Assembly (NCBI RefSeq): GCF_003369575.1
Contig: NZ_PIOC01000020.1
Location: 1-56,959, forward strand
DNA length: 56,959 nucleotides
Direction of reading: 5' to 3'
Source of the DNA: Oceanobacillus arenosus
GTDB taxonomy: Bacteria > Bacillota > Bacilli > Bacillales > Amphibacillaceae
Shown: positions 40,952 to 52,324 of the stretch, piece after piece
Position numbering within the stretch: position 1 is the first letter of the stretch
Layout of the letters: every line of letters begins with the position of its first letter
The notes under the pieces: generated by a model
Databases searched by the model: none
What the model was told of the DNA's origin: nothing
Seen by the model: only the letters and a program-made list of their open reading frames with translations
Program-made: the position numbers and the translations under genes

Positions 40952-42655
40952 ATGAACAACACAGTAAGCGTTGACGAAATAGAGCAACAACTAAAAAATA
41001 CTGAATATGCATTAAATGTATCATCCATCGTCATCACGATAGATGATAATGGCAATATCCAAACTGTAAATGACAAGTTTTGTGAAATCTCCAAGTATAA
41101 CCGTGATGAATTAATTGGCAGTAATTATCGTTTCATTATCGCTGCATACTATCCAGAAACGTTTTTTAATGATTTGGAGAGGATACTCCGTAAAGGAAAT
41201 GTTTGGCACGGAGAATTGCATGGAATTACAAAAGATGGAAGCGATTATTGGGTAGACACGACAATGGTACCATTTCTAAATGGTAATGGTAGTCCACACC
41301 AATATATCGCCATCCTACATAATATTACAACTCGGAAGCAATATGAGACCTACATCGAATCGATGGCATACAATGATACGCTAACCCGCTTATCGAATCG
41401 AAATTATTTAAGTAAGTGGGCAGTGGAACATAAGATAGATGCTGATAAGATCATGACTGTGCTTTTTCTAGATCTTGATCGATTTAAATATATTAATGAT
41501 AACTTTGGCCATGCAAACGGGGATTATGTCTTACAAGAAATCGCCAAACGATTACAGCAATGCCTTGGTGAATCTGATGTACTCATCAGACAGGGTGGCG
41601 ATGAATTCATTATTATATTGGAAAACAATCAGTCTGATGAAGCAATCATTGATTTAGCTAAAAAGATATTACAACAGGTTAGCGTGCCAATCCAGCTTTT
41701 AGATAAACAGCTTTCGATTCATCTTAGCATCGGTATTTCTAGAGAAACGAATACGAAGGTCGTGCTTGACTCTACCAGCTTTATCGAATCGTTAATTAAA
41801 AAGGCGGATACGGCAATGCTGCTTGCAAAAAAACAAGGCGGCAATAATTATTGTATCAGTACACCGGAACAAAAGATAAAAATGGATCGGCTGTTTAATA
41901 TCGAACTAGAAATTAAAGATGCATTAAAAAAGAACGAGTTTCATCTCGTATACCAGCCGCTTATTAATTTAAAGAATAACCAAATTGTTGGTGTCGAATC
42001 CTTATTACGCTGGTCCAATCAAACATTTGGCCTGGTTTCTCCAGGTGAATTTATTCCGATTCTAGAAAAAACAGGAGACATTGTAATCGTTGGCAAATGG
42101 ATATTATGGACTGTCTGCAATCAAATGAAGCAGTGGCTGGAAAGTGGAACACTCTTACAAAAAATATCAGTAAATGTCTCCCCTATTCAATTTAGAGAAA
42201 CGAATTTTATCGATGATTTACAAGAGATTCTAAACGAGACGCAATTAGATGCATCCTACTTAGAAATAGAAGTTACAGAAGGAACCATTCTAGAAATAAA
42301 AGATTCTGCAAAAACGTTAGAAGCATTACAAGGACTAGGTGTAAAAGTATCCATTGATGACTTCGGTACGGGTTATTCATCGTTAAGCTACTTAAAGCAA
42401 CTACCAATCGACACGTTGAAAATTGATAAATCATTTATCGATGATTTAGATGCAGATGGTGAGATTATCGTCAACACGATTATTAATATGGGTAAAAACT
42501 TACGATTCCGCGTTATTGCAGAAGGCATCGAAAATAAACAACAGCTGGACTATTTAAAACAACAAAAATGCCATGAAGGGCAAGGCTATTATTTCAGCAA
42601 GCCGGTGGATAGTAAGGAAATTCAACGACTTTACCATAAAGTGAAACTTCATTAA
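40952..42655 (+). CDS. PAS-GGDEF-EAL dual-domain protein
   Basis: This 567-residue protein has a PAS domain (about 10-125), with 'YNRDELIGSNYRFI' and PAC 'QYIAILHNITTRKQYE', then a GGDEF domain (about 135-300) with intact loop 'RQGGDEFIII' but no RxxD I-site. An EAL domain (about 315-560) follows with 'VESLLRW', 'SVNVSPIQFR', 'LEIEVTEG', 'SIDDFGTGYSSLSY', 'LKIDKSFI' and 'IAEGIEN'. Both activities may be present; PAS would choose between them. No membrane segment. The C-terminal residues HKVKLH and the stop codon are encoded by repeat R3, so the original end may have been replaced. Confidence 0.92.
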   Translation: MNNTVSVDEIEQQLKNTEYALNVSSIVITIDDNGNIQTVNDKFCEISKYNRDELIGSNYRFIIAAYYPETFFNDLERILRKGNVWHGELHGITKDGSDYWVDTTMVPFLNGNGSPHQYIAILHNITTRKQYETYIESMAYNDTLTRLSNRNYLSKWAVEHKIDADKIMTVLFLDLDRFKYINDNFGHANGDYVLQEIAKRLQQCLGESDVLIRQGGDEFIIILENNQSDEAIIDLAKKILQQVSVPIQLLDKQLSIHLSIGISRETNTKVVLDSTSFIESLIKKADTAMLLAKKQGGNNYCISTPEQKIKMDRLFNIELEIKDALKKNEFHLVYQPLINLKNNQIVGVESLLRWSNQTFGLVSPGEFIPILEKTGDIVIVGKWILWTVCNQMKQWLESGTLLQKISVNVSPIQFRETNFIDDLQEILNETQLDASYLEIEVTEGTILEIKDSAKTLEALQGLGVKVSIDDFGTGYSSLSYLKQLPIDTLKIDKSFIDDLDADGEIIVNTIINMGKNLRFRVIAEGIENKQQLDYLKQQKCHEGQGYYFSKPVDSKEIQRLYHKVKLH

Positions 42656-42679
42656 GTAGGGGTCTTACAGCGTTAATTC
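42636..42679 (+). repeat. Dispersed repeat R3, copy 2 (short form), overlapping a gene end
   Basis: ATAAAGTGAAACTTCATTAA, then GT and, after one base, GGGGTCTTACAGC and GTTAATTC repeat both ends of the segment at 24892-25016. About 80 bp between the ends and three bases in the second block are missing. The first 20 bases are coding: they supply the last five codons and TAA of the PAS-GGDEF-EAL gene. Confidence 0.6.
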
Positions 42680-42802
42680 GGGATAGACCCCAGTTGTACC
42701 TACTAAAAGTAATTTTACTTTACTTGCTTAAGTTCAACTATTTGTTTTAAGTATTATATTCATGTAAGCTAGAGATATATCGAATAAGAAAGCGTGTTTT
42801 AT

Positions 42803-43048
42803 ATGGGTATAATAATCGAAGTATGTGACTATAATTTACTTTCGGCAATGAAGCTTGAGGAAATCTTTAATCGTCCTGATATTGCTGTTATGAGTTATGA
42901 TTGTATGAATTATTGTGGGATGTGCAGTATGGGCCCGTATGCCATGGTAAATGGAAAACGAGTATTTGGTAAAACCATTGATGACTGCATTTCCAAAATA
43001 AAAGTAGCCGTTGAGGAAGAATTACAAGAGCTTGATAACTTGTATTAA
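42803..43048 (+). CDS. DUF1450 (YuzB-like) small cysteine protein
   Basis: This 81-residue protein starts MGIIIEVCDYNLLSAM and has the family core with clustered cysteines 'YDCMNYCGMCSMGPYAMVNG', resembling the thioredoxin-like YuzB/DUF1450 group. The cysteines could bind a metal or Fe-S cluster or be redox active; function unknown. ATG 42803 is chosen by family length; a GTG at 42794 is an alternative and neither has a strong ribosome site. A hairpin terminator follows. It is not obviously linked to its c-di-GMP neighbours. Confidence 0.8.
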   Translation: MGIIIEVCDYNLLSAMKLEEIFNRPDIAVMSYDCMNYCGMCSMGPYAMVNGKRVFGKTIDDCISKIKVAVEEELQELDNLY

Positions 43049-43057
43049 CATTTATAT

Positions 43058-43100
43058 ATAAAGCTGGTATCACTCATCAAAAGAGAAATGCCAGCTTTTA
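43058..43100. terminator. Terminator between DUF1450 and PAS-PAS-GGDEF-EAL genes
   Basis: AAAGCTGG (with TAT) and (ATG) CCAGCTTT form a stem around a loop of about 20 nt, followed by TATTAATG on the plus strand and TATATA on the minus strand. It lies between converging genes. Confidence 0.65.
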
Positions 43101-43111
43101 TTAATGATTGG

Positions 43112-45208
43112 CTATTTTCCTTTTTCTAATAGTACTGCAAAGTCCTCTGCTGGAATAGGTTTTGAATAAAGAAATCCTTGGATTGTCTCACAATTATAAT
43201 CCTTTAAAACCTGGAGCTGCTCCTCCGTTTCTACCCCTTCCGCAACAACGGACATCTTTAAATGTTGCGCAAGCTCGATAATCACTTTCGTAATAAAATT
43301 GGATTCCGCTTCATCTGCAAAACTTAACTCACTAATGAAGGAACGATCCAATTTCAATGTATCAATCCTTCCTCTAAACCGATTTAAATAGGATAAGGAT
43401 GAATATCCCGTTCCAAAGTCATCGAGGGAGATTCGCACCCCTAGGCTTCTTAGCTCATCAAGAATGGCAATTACCCCATGTTCGCTCTTTAATAAGGTAG
43501 ACTCCGTAAATTCAATTTCTAAGTAGCTTGGATTAAGTTTCGTTTCTTTCAGTACCTGCCTAATGTTTTGTACCATATCACTTCCTAAAATCCGATCTGC
43601 AGTCAAATTAACGGAAATAGGGATTGCCCGTAATCCAGCATCCTGCCATGCTTTATTTTGTTTACAAGCAGTGAATTCTACCCATTTTTCTATTTCCGTA
43701 ATAAGCCCTGTTTCTTCTGCCAAAGGAATAAAAACACCTGGTAATAGGAGACCCCTTTCTGGATGATTCCAACGAATTAAAGCTTCGACTCCAACAATTT
43801 CATTCCTATCCGAATTTACCTTTGGCTGGAAGAATAACTCTAACTGGTCCAGATTAATCGCGTTTCTTAAATCATTTTCCAATACAAGGGTATCATATGC
43901 AGCGGGATGCATCGCCGAGGAGTAGAATCGAAATGTATTTTTCCCACTTTCTTTCGCATCATGAAGCGCTGTATGTGCATGCATCATCATCGTCTCCGCA
44001 TCCTCCGCATCAGTAGGAAAGATGCTAATCCCAATGCTAGTTGTAATTGTCAATTGATATCTATCAATGACAAACGGTTTTTGTAATGCTTTTAAAATTT
44101 GCTTGGATTGCTCCACTGCTTCTTGTTCGTCACCAGGGGTAAGCAATAAAATTGCAAATTCATCGCCAGCATTCATCCGTGCAATATACTGATGTGCTTT
44201 AAGAGATTGCTGAATTCTTATCGAGACCTGTTTAATAAATGCATCACCAAGCACATGTCCTAGTGAATCATTAATATATTTAAATCGATCTAAATCAAGG
44301 TAGAGAATTGCTACTTGCTGATTGGAATCTTTCCGTTCATCTAATTCAGCTTCTAGCTTTTTATCAAATGCCCGTCGATTCGGCAGGCCTGTTAAATAGT
44401 CGTGGTAGGTGATAAATTCATTTAATGCTTCTGTCCGTTTCTGTTCCGTCACATCATGAACGGTTCCAATGATCGTCCACTCATTTTGGTATATGAGCCG
44501 CATTGCATGTACTTCCACATCGATTTTATTTCCATCAGCATCGTGCAGTTGTAAGTATTGTGTCATTGCTTCTCTACCTGCAACTAGTCGATCAATCATT
44601 GATTTCAGCTTGCTTTTATTATCGTCATGCAGCAATTCCCATAAATTTTTATCATCGAGTGGTTCGTCAATCGCCATAAGCTCACGAAAGTATGCATTAG
44701 TATAAATGATTTTTTCATCTTGAATGATAAAGAAGCCGAATAGTGCTTGTTCAACGATACTTCTAAATTTCAGTTCCGTTTCCAGATATTCCTTCTCTAT
44801 TTTTCGCTGCTCCGTTACATCCTGTGCAATTGCGAAGACACCAACAACTCTACCATCATTCAGTGCTGGCATCATCGATAAATAAATATTCAATATTTCT
44901 CCATCGCTACGAACAAACGCTGTATCAATATTTGCCAAACTACCGGATAGTGCTTGTCGCAGGGCATCCTTATATTTATCAATTTCATAGCTTGGGACAA
45001 AGTTCTCAACTGGTTGTAATACAAGCTCCTCCGCAGTATACTTTAGATTTTCCAAGGTGATATTATTCGCTTTAGCAATTATTCCTTCCCAATCGAGAAA
45101 GAATACCATGTCTGGATTATACTCAAACAATGTCTGATAAAATAAATCAACATCCCTGCATAATGTTGCTCCATGATTTTCTTTAGGTTTCTCATTTGAA
45201 CACATCAT
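43112..45208 (-). CDS. PAS-PAS-GGDEF-EAL protein with AGDEF loop
   Basis: This protein of about 698 residues starts at ATG 45208 (or 45205) after GAGGGGG; an ATG at 45232 lies upstream of that site. Two PAS/PAC units (about 20-140 and 145-265) are followed by a GGDEF domain with 'DYLTGLPNRRAFDKKL', 'LYLDLDRFKYINDSLGHVLGD' and the loop 'ARMNAGDEFAILL', where the first Gly is Ala. The EAL domain has all key residues ('GVEALIRWN', 'SVNLTADRIL', 'LEIEFTES', 'SLDDFGTGYSSLSY', 'LKLDRSFI', 'VVAEGVET'). It is soluble. It is likely a PAS-gated phosphodiesterase, with the cyclase half uncertain. Confidence 0.92.
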   Translation of the reverse strand: MMCSNEKPKENHGATLCRDVDLFYQTLFEYNPDMVFFLDWEGIIAKANNITLENLKYTAEELVLQPVENFVPSYEIDKYKDALRQALSGSLANIDTAFVRSDGEILNIYLSMMPALNDGRVVGVFAIAQDVTEQRKIEKEYLETELKFRSIVEQALFGFFIIQDEKIIYTNAYFRELMAIDEPLDDKNLWELLHDDNKSKLKSMIDRLVAGREAMTQYLQLHDADGNKIDVEVHAMRLIYQNEWTIIGTVHDVTEQKRTEALNEFITYHDYLTGLPNRRAFDKKLEAELDERKDSNQQVAILYLDLDRFKYINDSLGHVLGDAFIKQVSIRIQQSLKAHQYIARMNAGDEFAILLLTPGDEQEAVEQSKQILKALQKPFVIDRYQLTITTSIGISIFPTDAEDAETMMMHAHTALHDAKESGKNTFRFYSSAMHPAAYDTLVLENDLRNAINLDQLELFFQPKVNSDRNEIVGVEALIRWNHPERGLLLPGVFIPLAEETGLITEIEKWVEFTACKQNKAWQDAGLRAIPISVNLTADRILGSDMVQNIRQVLKETKLNPSYLEIEFTESTLLKSEHGVIAILDELRSLGVRISLDDFGTGYSSLSYLNRFRGRIDTLKLDRSFISELSFADEAESNFITKVIIELAQHLKMSVVAEGVETEEQLQVLKDYNCETIQGFLYSKPIPAEDFAVLLEKGK

Positions 45209-45336
45209 ACTTTCCCCCTCATTAAACATCAACTAGGAAAATATACTAATAATGATTTATTTCCGATAATACTAAATTCCTATATCAATAGTATAAAAGT
45301 GAGAAAATTTTCTGTCCAGTTAATAATCATTTACAT

Positions 45337-46944
45337 TTAATGCTGCCAAATCATCTGTATCATCTCATCTAAGATCGATGGAATGATTTCAAATGCATTA
45401 CGAATATGAAGACGTTCAGTCCGTTTATGTGCATCCTTGCCAAATGGGCCAATATTTAGGACAGGGGCACCAAGCTCCTGCATCTCGGCAAAGGGAATGG
45501 AGTAACTGTCCCCCCAAACCGGTGTATTCTCTTCATACGTCGCCCATCCAGCGCTTGTACCTTGATAATTAACATAACTAAGGTCACATAGTCCATTGAA
45601 AAAGTGAATGCGATTAATTGGCAGGTTAAATTCCGCTAGCGCTCTTTGCTTTACAAAATCAGTGCATGCTTCAACAAGCGCATTCCCAGTTGAACTCACC
45701 GCTGGATAATATGGTGGTGCAAATAAAATAATAATTGCTGGTGCTAGCTCCTGGCAATAAATCATAAGCTTATCTGCAATTCGCAGCGACTTCTCCCGCT
45801 CATCCCACCCCTCTTGAAATGCGATATCCGCTTTTATTTCTTCAATTAGTGATTTACCTAGCTTGTTTGTTGCATAATCCAGTAATTGCTTATAACGAAT
45901 CACCTTTACATTCCCGATCGGTTCGACATGATTTTTCCTGCAGTGACGCTGATAGTCCTCATTGCATTTCTGTGCCGCCCTATTGGCAACGTTTTCATAA
46001 ATATTAAACACATCCGCTGCACTACGTTTAAATGTAAAGATGTTATAAAGTGCAGAAGAGCGATATGGTGTCTGTGTCGAGTATTCCAGTCGCAAATCGG
46101 TTTGCTGCAATGTTACTGGTAATGGTGTCGTCTCACCTAATAGCGTTTCTTGAAAAGCATCATTCCATTCCATCTCCCTCGTTAAGTAAGAGGCAATATA
46201 CGGTGATGTTAATCCACTAAGCGGCTCTCCCGCATGGGTTTCCTTTCCATAAAATAGTGCTGCCGCAAGTAGCTTGCCAATTGTTCCTGTATAGAGATAA
46301 TGAGTATCGTCCTTTGGCTCTTGCGTAAACACAGGCTCACTATTTAAAAATAATGTATAGCTAAGCAGATACTTATCTTGTAATGCTAATAAAGCAGGAA
46401 CAGCAGCACGCATGCCAGCGGAGTTAACCTCTTCATCCGGGACGGTTAATAATAATAGATTGATCGGCCACTTTTCGATACTTGCTTTTTCAATCAAGCG
46501 CATATGTAAGACTAGCCCCATCTTCATATCCATTGTCCCACGGCCAAATAAATACTCTCCAGATTGTAAATCATTCCGAACTTCTTCCGCGAACTCATCT
46601 TGATTGTCTTTCCAAATTTTCGTTAATTCCTCTGGCTGGGTTGCTAACGGTTCATAATCACCATATTCCTCTGTATTCACCGTATCAAAATGACTAATCA
46701 AACAAATCGTTTTCGTTGCATCAGGATGCTTGTATAATGCAGTTAGAAACTTTCTTCGTTGGTCGGCATCATGGAGTTCTAATTGATTCGGAAACTGCCC
46801 GAAATAAGCTAAATCCTGTAATTTTGCTTGCAATTTCACAGGAAATTCTCGTTCTCCCTCAGATAATGTCATGCTTTTCCAGCTGACCAATTCATTTAAT
46901 AAATCTCTTAGCCCTTCTGGTGATTGCCATCTCGTATCTATCAT
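45337..46944 (-). CDS. M20-family peptidase/deacylase, RocB-like
   Basis: This 535-residue metallohydrolase has the M20 sites 'ISHFDTV' (metal His and catalytic Asp, about 82-88), 'GRGTMDMKMG' (bridging Asp, about 134-143) and 'VPDEEVNSAGM' (catalytic Glu pair, about 166-176). The length and the N-terminal 'ELVSWKSMTLSEGE' recall the RocB family of arginine-degradation-associated proteins, larger than ordinary dipeptidases. It may hydrolyse an acylated amino acid or peptide; RocB itself has no firmly known substrate. GGGGGA precedes the ATG. It is a single gene ended by the neighbour's context rather than in a roc operon. Confidence 0.85.
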   Translation of the reverse strand: MIDTRWQSPEGLRDLLNELVSWKSMTLSEGEREFPVKLQAKLQDLAYFGQFPNQLELHDADQRRKFLTALYKHPDATKTICLISHFDTVNTEEYGDYEPLATQPEELTKIWKDNQDEFAEEVRNDLQSGEYLFGRGTMDMKMGLVLHMRLIEKASIEKWPINLLLLTVPDEEVNSAGMRAAVPALLALQDKYLLSYTLFLNSEPVFTQEPKDDTHYLYTGTIGKLLAAALFYGKETHAGEPLSGLTSPYIASYLTREMEWNDAFQETLLGETTPLPVTLQQTDLRLEYSTQTPYRSSALYNIFTFKRSAADVFNIYENVANRAAQKCNEDYQRHCRKNHVEPIGNVKVIRYKQLLDYATNKLGKSLIEEIKADIAFQEGWDEREKSLRIADKLMIYCQELAPAIIILFAPPYYPAVSSTGNALVEACTDFVKQRALAEFNLPINRIHFFNGLCDLSYVNYQGTSAGWATYEENTPVWGDSYSIPFAEMQELGAPVLNIGPFGKDAHKRTERLHIRNAFEIIPSILDEMIQMIWQH

Positions 46945-47049
46945 ATAAATCCCCCTATGATATAAGAAGAAAGTAGATCATCTTCGTTTACTGAAAATTA
47001 TCACACATGCGACTCTTAATGTAAATATATGTGCTGCTTATTTAAGCAA

Positions 47050-47084
47050 ATATAAAACCCGTTATGCTTCAAAAGCATAACGGG
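47050..47084 (-). terminator. Terminator of ptsG
   Basis: On the minus strand CCCGTTATGCTT-TTG-AAGCATAACGGG is a perfect 12-bp hairpin followed by TTTTATATTT, seven nt after the ptsG stop. Confidence 0.9.
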
Positions 47085-47090
47085 AAACGA

Positions 47091-49136
<2,046 letters not shown>

Positions 49137-49179
49137 CTAAGTATTTTTTAGCTGATTAAGTTCATGTACAAAAGACCAA

Positions 49180-49273
49180 ATAAAAACAGGCATAAGCAAA
49201 GAAAAGAACTGAAAAGGAACATGGGAACCACTCCCATATTTACACCATTCAATATCCTTCCTTACTTATGCCT
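49180..49273 (-). terminator. GlcT-controlled terminator in the ptsG leader
   Basis: On the minus strand AGGCATAAG (within the RAT) pairs with CTTATGCCT about 70 nt downstream, followed by GTTTTTATTT. This stem and the RAT hairpin share AGGCATAAG and therefore exclude each other. Confidence 0.8.
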
Positions 49274-49294
49274 GATCGAATCAGTAACACGTAA
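49261..49294 (-). promoter_or_regulatory. RAT (ribonucleic antiterminator) for GlcT in the ptsG leader
   Basis: The minus strand reads ACGTGTTACTGATTCGATCA then GGCATAAGTAAGG, closely matching the B. subtilis ptsG RAT (GTGTTACTGAT...GCAGGCATGAG). GlcT bound here would stop the overlapping terminator from forming when glucose is present. Confidence 0.85.
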
Positions 49295-49305
49295 AGATAT
49301 AATTG

Positions 49306-50145
49306 CTATTTATTCTTTTGTAAGCGCTGAAGATGCATCGTTAAATAAACCGTTTCTGCCTCATATACATGCTTCTTCAAATACTGCTGCATAATCTTAA
49401 TCAGCTTCCATGACAGATTATAACATAAAGGGTATTCATGTTTCAACAAATTTCCGATTTTTTCTGGTTCTTCCGACTTTTCCCCCTGGACAACACGTTC
49501 AATTGTAAATCGTAAATGCCGAACAAGCCTCATATAATCCAGACTCTCTTTATCGAGAGTAAGATTAAGTCCTTCTTCTATTACATTAATTAAATGCGTG
49601 ACAAGCTGTGAATGTTTATTCACTTCGCCAAGATCTTTATTCATCAATGCACTATGAATATGAAGCGTAATAAAACCCACTTCTCCTTCCGGAAGATAAA
49701 TGCCCGTTTTTTCACCAATTAATTCGACAACTTCCTTTGCCAATTCCTGCTCATATGGATAAAGGGTAACGGTTTCAGTTAAAAAAGGATTATTAATCGT
49801 AAATCCCGCTCGAACCCGTTCCAATGCAAATAATAAATGATCGGTTAATCCGATATGAATATGTTCATTTAAATTTCCGGAAGCACGTTTACTAATATGT
49901 TCAATTGCTTCGATAATCACACTTTGAAGGTCTTCATCCATCTTCGGTATTAATTTTTTATATTGTTCTTGTTCCTTTGCACTTTTTACTACGAATACTT
50001 TATCCGCTTCATCTATGGAAAGCTGTTCATCCCTTTTTCGATTATAGCCAATGCCGTTACCAATTAAAATGACCTCCCCATCCTCTTGATGGTTGGCCAT
50101 CACGACATTATTATTTAGCGCTTTAATAATTGTTGCCGCTGCCAA
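49306..50145 (-). CDS. glcT: PTS antiterminator GlcT (BglG/SacY family)
   Basis: This 279-residue RNA-binding antiterminator has a CAT domain (about 1-60; 'IIKALNNNVVMANHQEDGEV', 'GNGIGYNRKRDEQL') and two PRD domains. The expected regulatory His are visible in 'NEHIHIGLTDHLLFALER' (about 97-114, PRD1), 'ITLHIHSAL' and 'VRHLRFTIERV'. It is active without phosphorylation by PtsG and antiterminates ptsG. The start is TTG 50145 with GGGGG seven nt upstream. It lies upstream of ptsG on the same strand, as in B. subtilis. Confidence 0.93.
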   Translation of the reverse strand: MAAATIIKALNNNVVMANHQEDGEVILIGNGIGYNRKRDEQLSIDEADKVFVVKSAKEQEQYKKLIPKMDEDLQSVIIEAIEHISKRASGNLNEHIHIGLTDHLLFALERVRAGFTINNPFLTETVTLYPYEQELAKEVVELIGEKTGIYLPEGEVGFITLHIHSALMNKDLGEVNKHSQLVTHLINVIEEGLNLTLDKESLDYMRLVRHLRFTIERVVQGEKSEEPEKIGNLLKHEYPLCYNLSWKLIKIMQQYLKKHVYEAETVYLTMHLQRLQKNK

Positions 50146-50492
50146 TTTATTTCCCCCTACAACATACAGAAATACTGCTCGATTATTTTATATGCATTTT
50201 TATTCAAAATCCCTTTGTATAATAGCATATAATGTTCAAGCAGTATATGCTAGGAAAAAGTTTTGCATTGGTGATGTAGTCGTGTTCATTCTAATTTAAT
50301 TTTTCTCATGACAGATTCCCTCATGTCTCTGTCGATTCTCCCCGAATTCGTTTGACTATCATTGGCAAAATAGATTTCCGCCAATAACCAGATCCATATT
50401 CTATTCCCTATCCAGAGGTTGACCCACGAATCACTAACTCAGATCTAGAATCATACATTTAACCTCCTTACCTCTTATGCAGGAGGAAGCTC

Positions 50493-50573
50493 ATGAATGT
50501 AATGGATTACACGAATATTATGGAAAATCTCTCCATAATATACATTTCTATAATTTCATATTATCTAGTTTGA
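50493..50573 (+). CDS. Possible 26-residue hydrophobic peptide
   Basis: ATG 50493 opens MNVMDYTNIMENLSIIYISI plus ISYYLV and ends at TGA. The ribosome site AGGAGG (50481-50486) is strong at about 6 nt, and an upstream CCTCCT (50463-50468) could pair with it in a hairpin. The peptide is hydrophobic and aromatic, like small membrane peptides. No family is recognised and it may be chance. Confidence 0.25.
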   Translation: MNVMDYTNIMENLSIIYISIISYYLV

Positions 50574-50587
50574 ATCATTATAAGATA

Positions 50588-50620
50588 AAACATAGGAGAC
50601 TTATCTATCTCCTATGTTTA
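50588..50620 (-). terminator. Terminator of the chemoreceptor gene
   Basis: AAACATAGGAGA (50588-50599) and TCTCCTATGTTT (50608-50619) form a perfect 12-bp stem. On the minus strand it is followed by TATCTTAT after the closing Ts. It lies about 20 nt after the stop codon. Confidence 0.8.
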
Positions 50621-50638
50621 CTTATGAGAATATATCTT

Positions 50639-52324
50639 CTATAGCTTAAATCTACTTACCCTGGCATTTAACTCTTCCGCTAATTTCGCAAGTTCCTCAG
50701 AACTTCCTGCAACCTCTTCCATTGAACTAGATATTTGCTGCGATGCTGCAGAGGTTTCTTCAACACCTGCAGACGCTTCCTCGGAAACAGATGCAATCTC
50801 TTCAATAAAGCCATTCATTTCTTGACTACTTGCTGCTATATCTGCTAAATTGCTAGATACTACTTTTATGTTGTTCGCCATTTTCGTAACAGCTTGATTA
50901 ATTTGACTAAACGTTTCGCTTGTCTCTATTATTTGCCTTGTACCTTCTTCAACCTCTTTATATCCACCTTGCAGTGAGTCAGATACTTTGGTAGATTCTG
51001 TTTGTATATTATTCACTAAATCAGTAATATCTGTTATCGACTCTGATACTTGCTCAGCTAATTTCCGAACTTCATCCGCAACAACAGCAAATCCTTTTCC
51101 ATGTTCGCCAGCCCTTGCTGCTTCAATTGCTGCGTTTAATGCTAATAAATTAGTCTGTGCAGCAATATCCTGAATAACGGAAACTAATTTCGATATGCTT
51201 TGCGAATGAACGTCCAACCCTTGAACCTTAACAACTGATTCTTGAACTATTTGATCAATTCTGGCCATCTGCTCTTTTGATGAGCTCATTAACTGTGTCC
51301 CTTTATTTGTCATGTTAATTACTTTATCTGAAGCGTTATGTACTGTTTGGCCGTTTTCATTCGCTTCTCCAACCTTCGTTGTAAATGTTCCCATTATAGA
51401 GGACAAATCACTTGCACTGTTTGCTTGTGTTTCTGAACCAGTCGCCAATTCCTGCATGGTGATAGCCACTTGTTCCGAACCAGTTTTTACCTCATTAGCT
51501 GATTGCGTTAATTCTTCGCTATGGCCAGCAATCATTTCAGAAGCCCTGGAAATATGGCTTAGCATGTCCTTCAATTTCTCTTGCAGAAGGTTCATTTCCA
51601 TTGCTAACTGACCTGTTTCGTCTTTCGATTTTATTTGTAGGGCTTCTCCTGTTAAGTTACCGGTACCTATTAATTTCATCCGTTCCATAACCATTTTAAT
51701 TGGCTTTGTAATCGTAGTAGAAGTATATAGAGCCACAATGATGCTAAATATTATGACTAAGATAGTGATAACATTTCCAATAACTACAGAAGTTTGCCCA
51801 CTGCTTATAACATTTTGTTCAATATCCATAATCTTAGATTCCCGTTCACTCGCTATTCCTTCATAACTCGAAATTAATTCTCTTACTAACGGTGTCGTTT
51901 TTTCTAAATTGCCAAGTGCTAACTCTGTATCCCCGTTATCAAATACATCCAGAACTTTTCGCTCTACATCAGTAATCCATTGCGTAGTTTTATCCAAGAC
52001 ATCTGCAGAACTACCTAGTTCTCTGGCCGATTCTATATATTCAAGAACTAGTGACTTATGTTCATTAAAAGTATCCCTGTATGTTTCCCCATCAGATAAA
52101 ACATACCCACGTGTTGTCGCGACCAATGCCGATATTTCATAATTTAAACGTTCATCGATGATTAATAATGGTAATTCCTCATTTGTAATATATTCCGCAC
52201 TATTATTAGCTTTATCCATTACTGCATAGTTATAAATGCCCTGTATAATCACAAGTAAAACTACTAATGAAAAACCAAATATTATTTTTGCTTTAATACT
52301 TTTAAGATTTAATCGCCTTTTCAT
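50639..52324 (-). CDS. Methyl-accepting chemotaxis protein
   Basis: This 561-residue protein has a first membrane segment '[18 protein letters not shown]' (about 15-32), an extracytoplasmic four-helix-bundle sensor (about 35-185; '[20 protein letters not shown]'), and a second membrane segment '[20 protein letters not shown]'. HAMP ('[20 protein letters not shown]') and the long signalling domain follow, with hairpin tip '[20 protein letters not shown]', then '[17 protein letters not shown]' (about 385-420). It senses an unknown ligand and signals to CheA/CheW. AAAGGAG precedes the ATG. No SigD-type promoter was recognised upstream. Confidence 0.94.
   Translation of the reverse strand: MKRRLNLKSIKAKIIFGFSLVVLLVIIQGIYNYAVMDKANNSAEYITNEELPLLIIDERLNYEISALVATTRGYVLSDGETYRDTFNEHKSLVLEYIESARELGSSADVLDKTTQWITDVERKVLDVFDNGDTELALGNLEKTTPLVRELISSYEGIASERESKIMDIEQNVISSGQTSVVIGNVITILVIIFSIIVALYTSTTITKPIKMVMERMKLIGTGNLTGEALQIKSKDETGQLAMEMNLLQEKLKDMLSHISRASEMIAGHSEELTQSANEVKTGSEQVAITMQELATGSETQANSASDLSSIMGTFTTKVGEANENGQTVHNASDKVINMTNKGTQLMSSSKEQMARIDQIVQESVVKVQGLDVHSQSISKLVSVIQDIAAQTNLLALNAAIEAARAGEHGKGFAVVADEVRKLAEQVSESITDITDLVNNIQTESTKVSDSLQGGYKEVEEGTRQIIETSETFSQINQAVTKMANNIKVVSSNLADIAASSQEMNGFIEEIASVSEEASAGVEETSAASQQISSSMEEVAGSSEELAKLAEELNARVSRFKL

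Larger units (their letters stand above)
50146..50638. other. Non-coding gap between glcT and the chemoreceptor gene
   Basis: This gap of about 493 bp is AT-rich. It contains a possible short peptide gene (50493-50573) and the chemoreceptor terminator. A GlcT promoter should lie in 50170-50260 on the minus strand, but the hexamers are not convincing. Confidence 0.4.
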
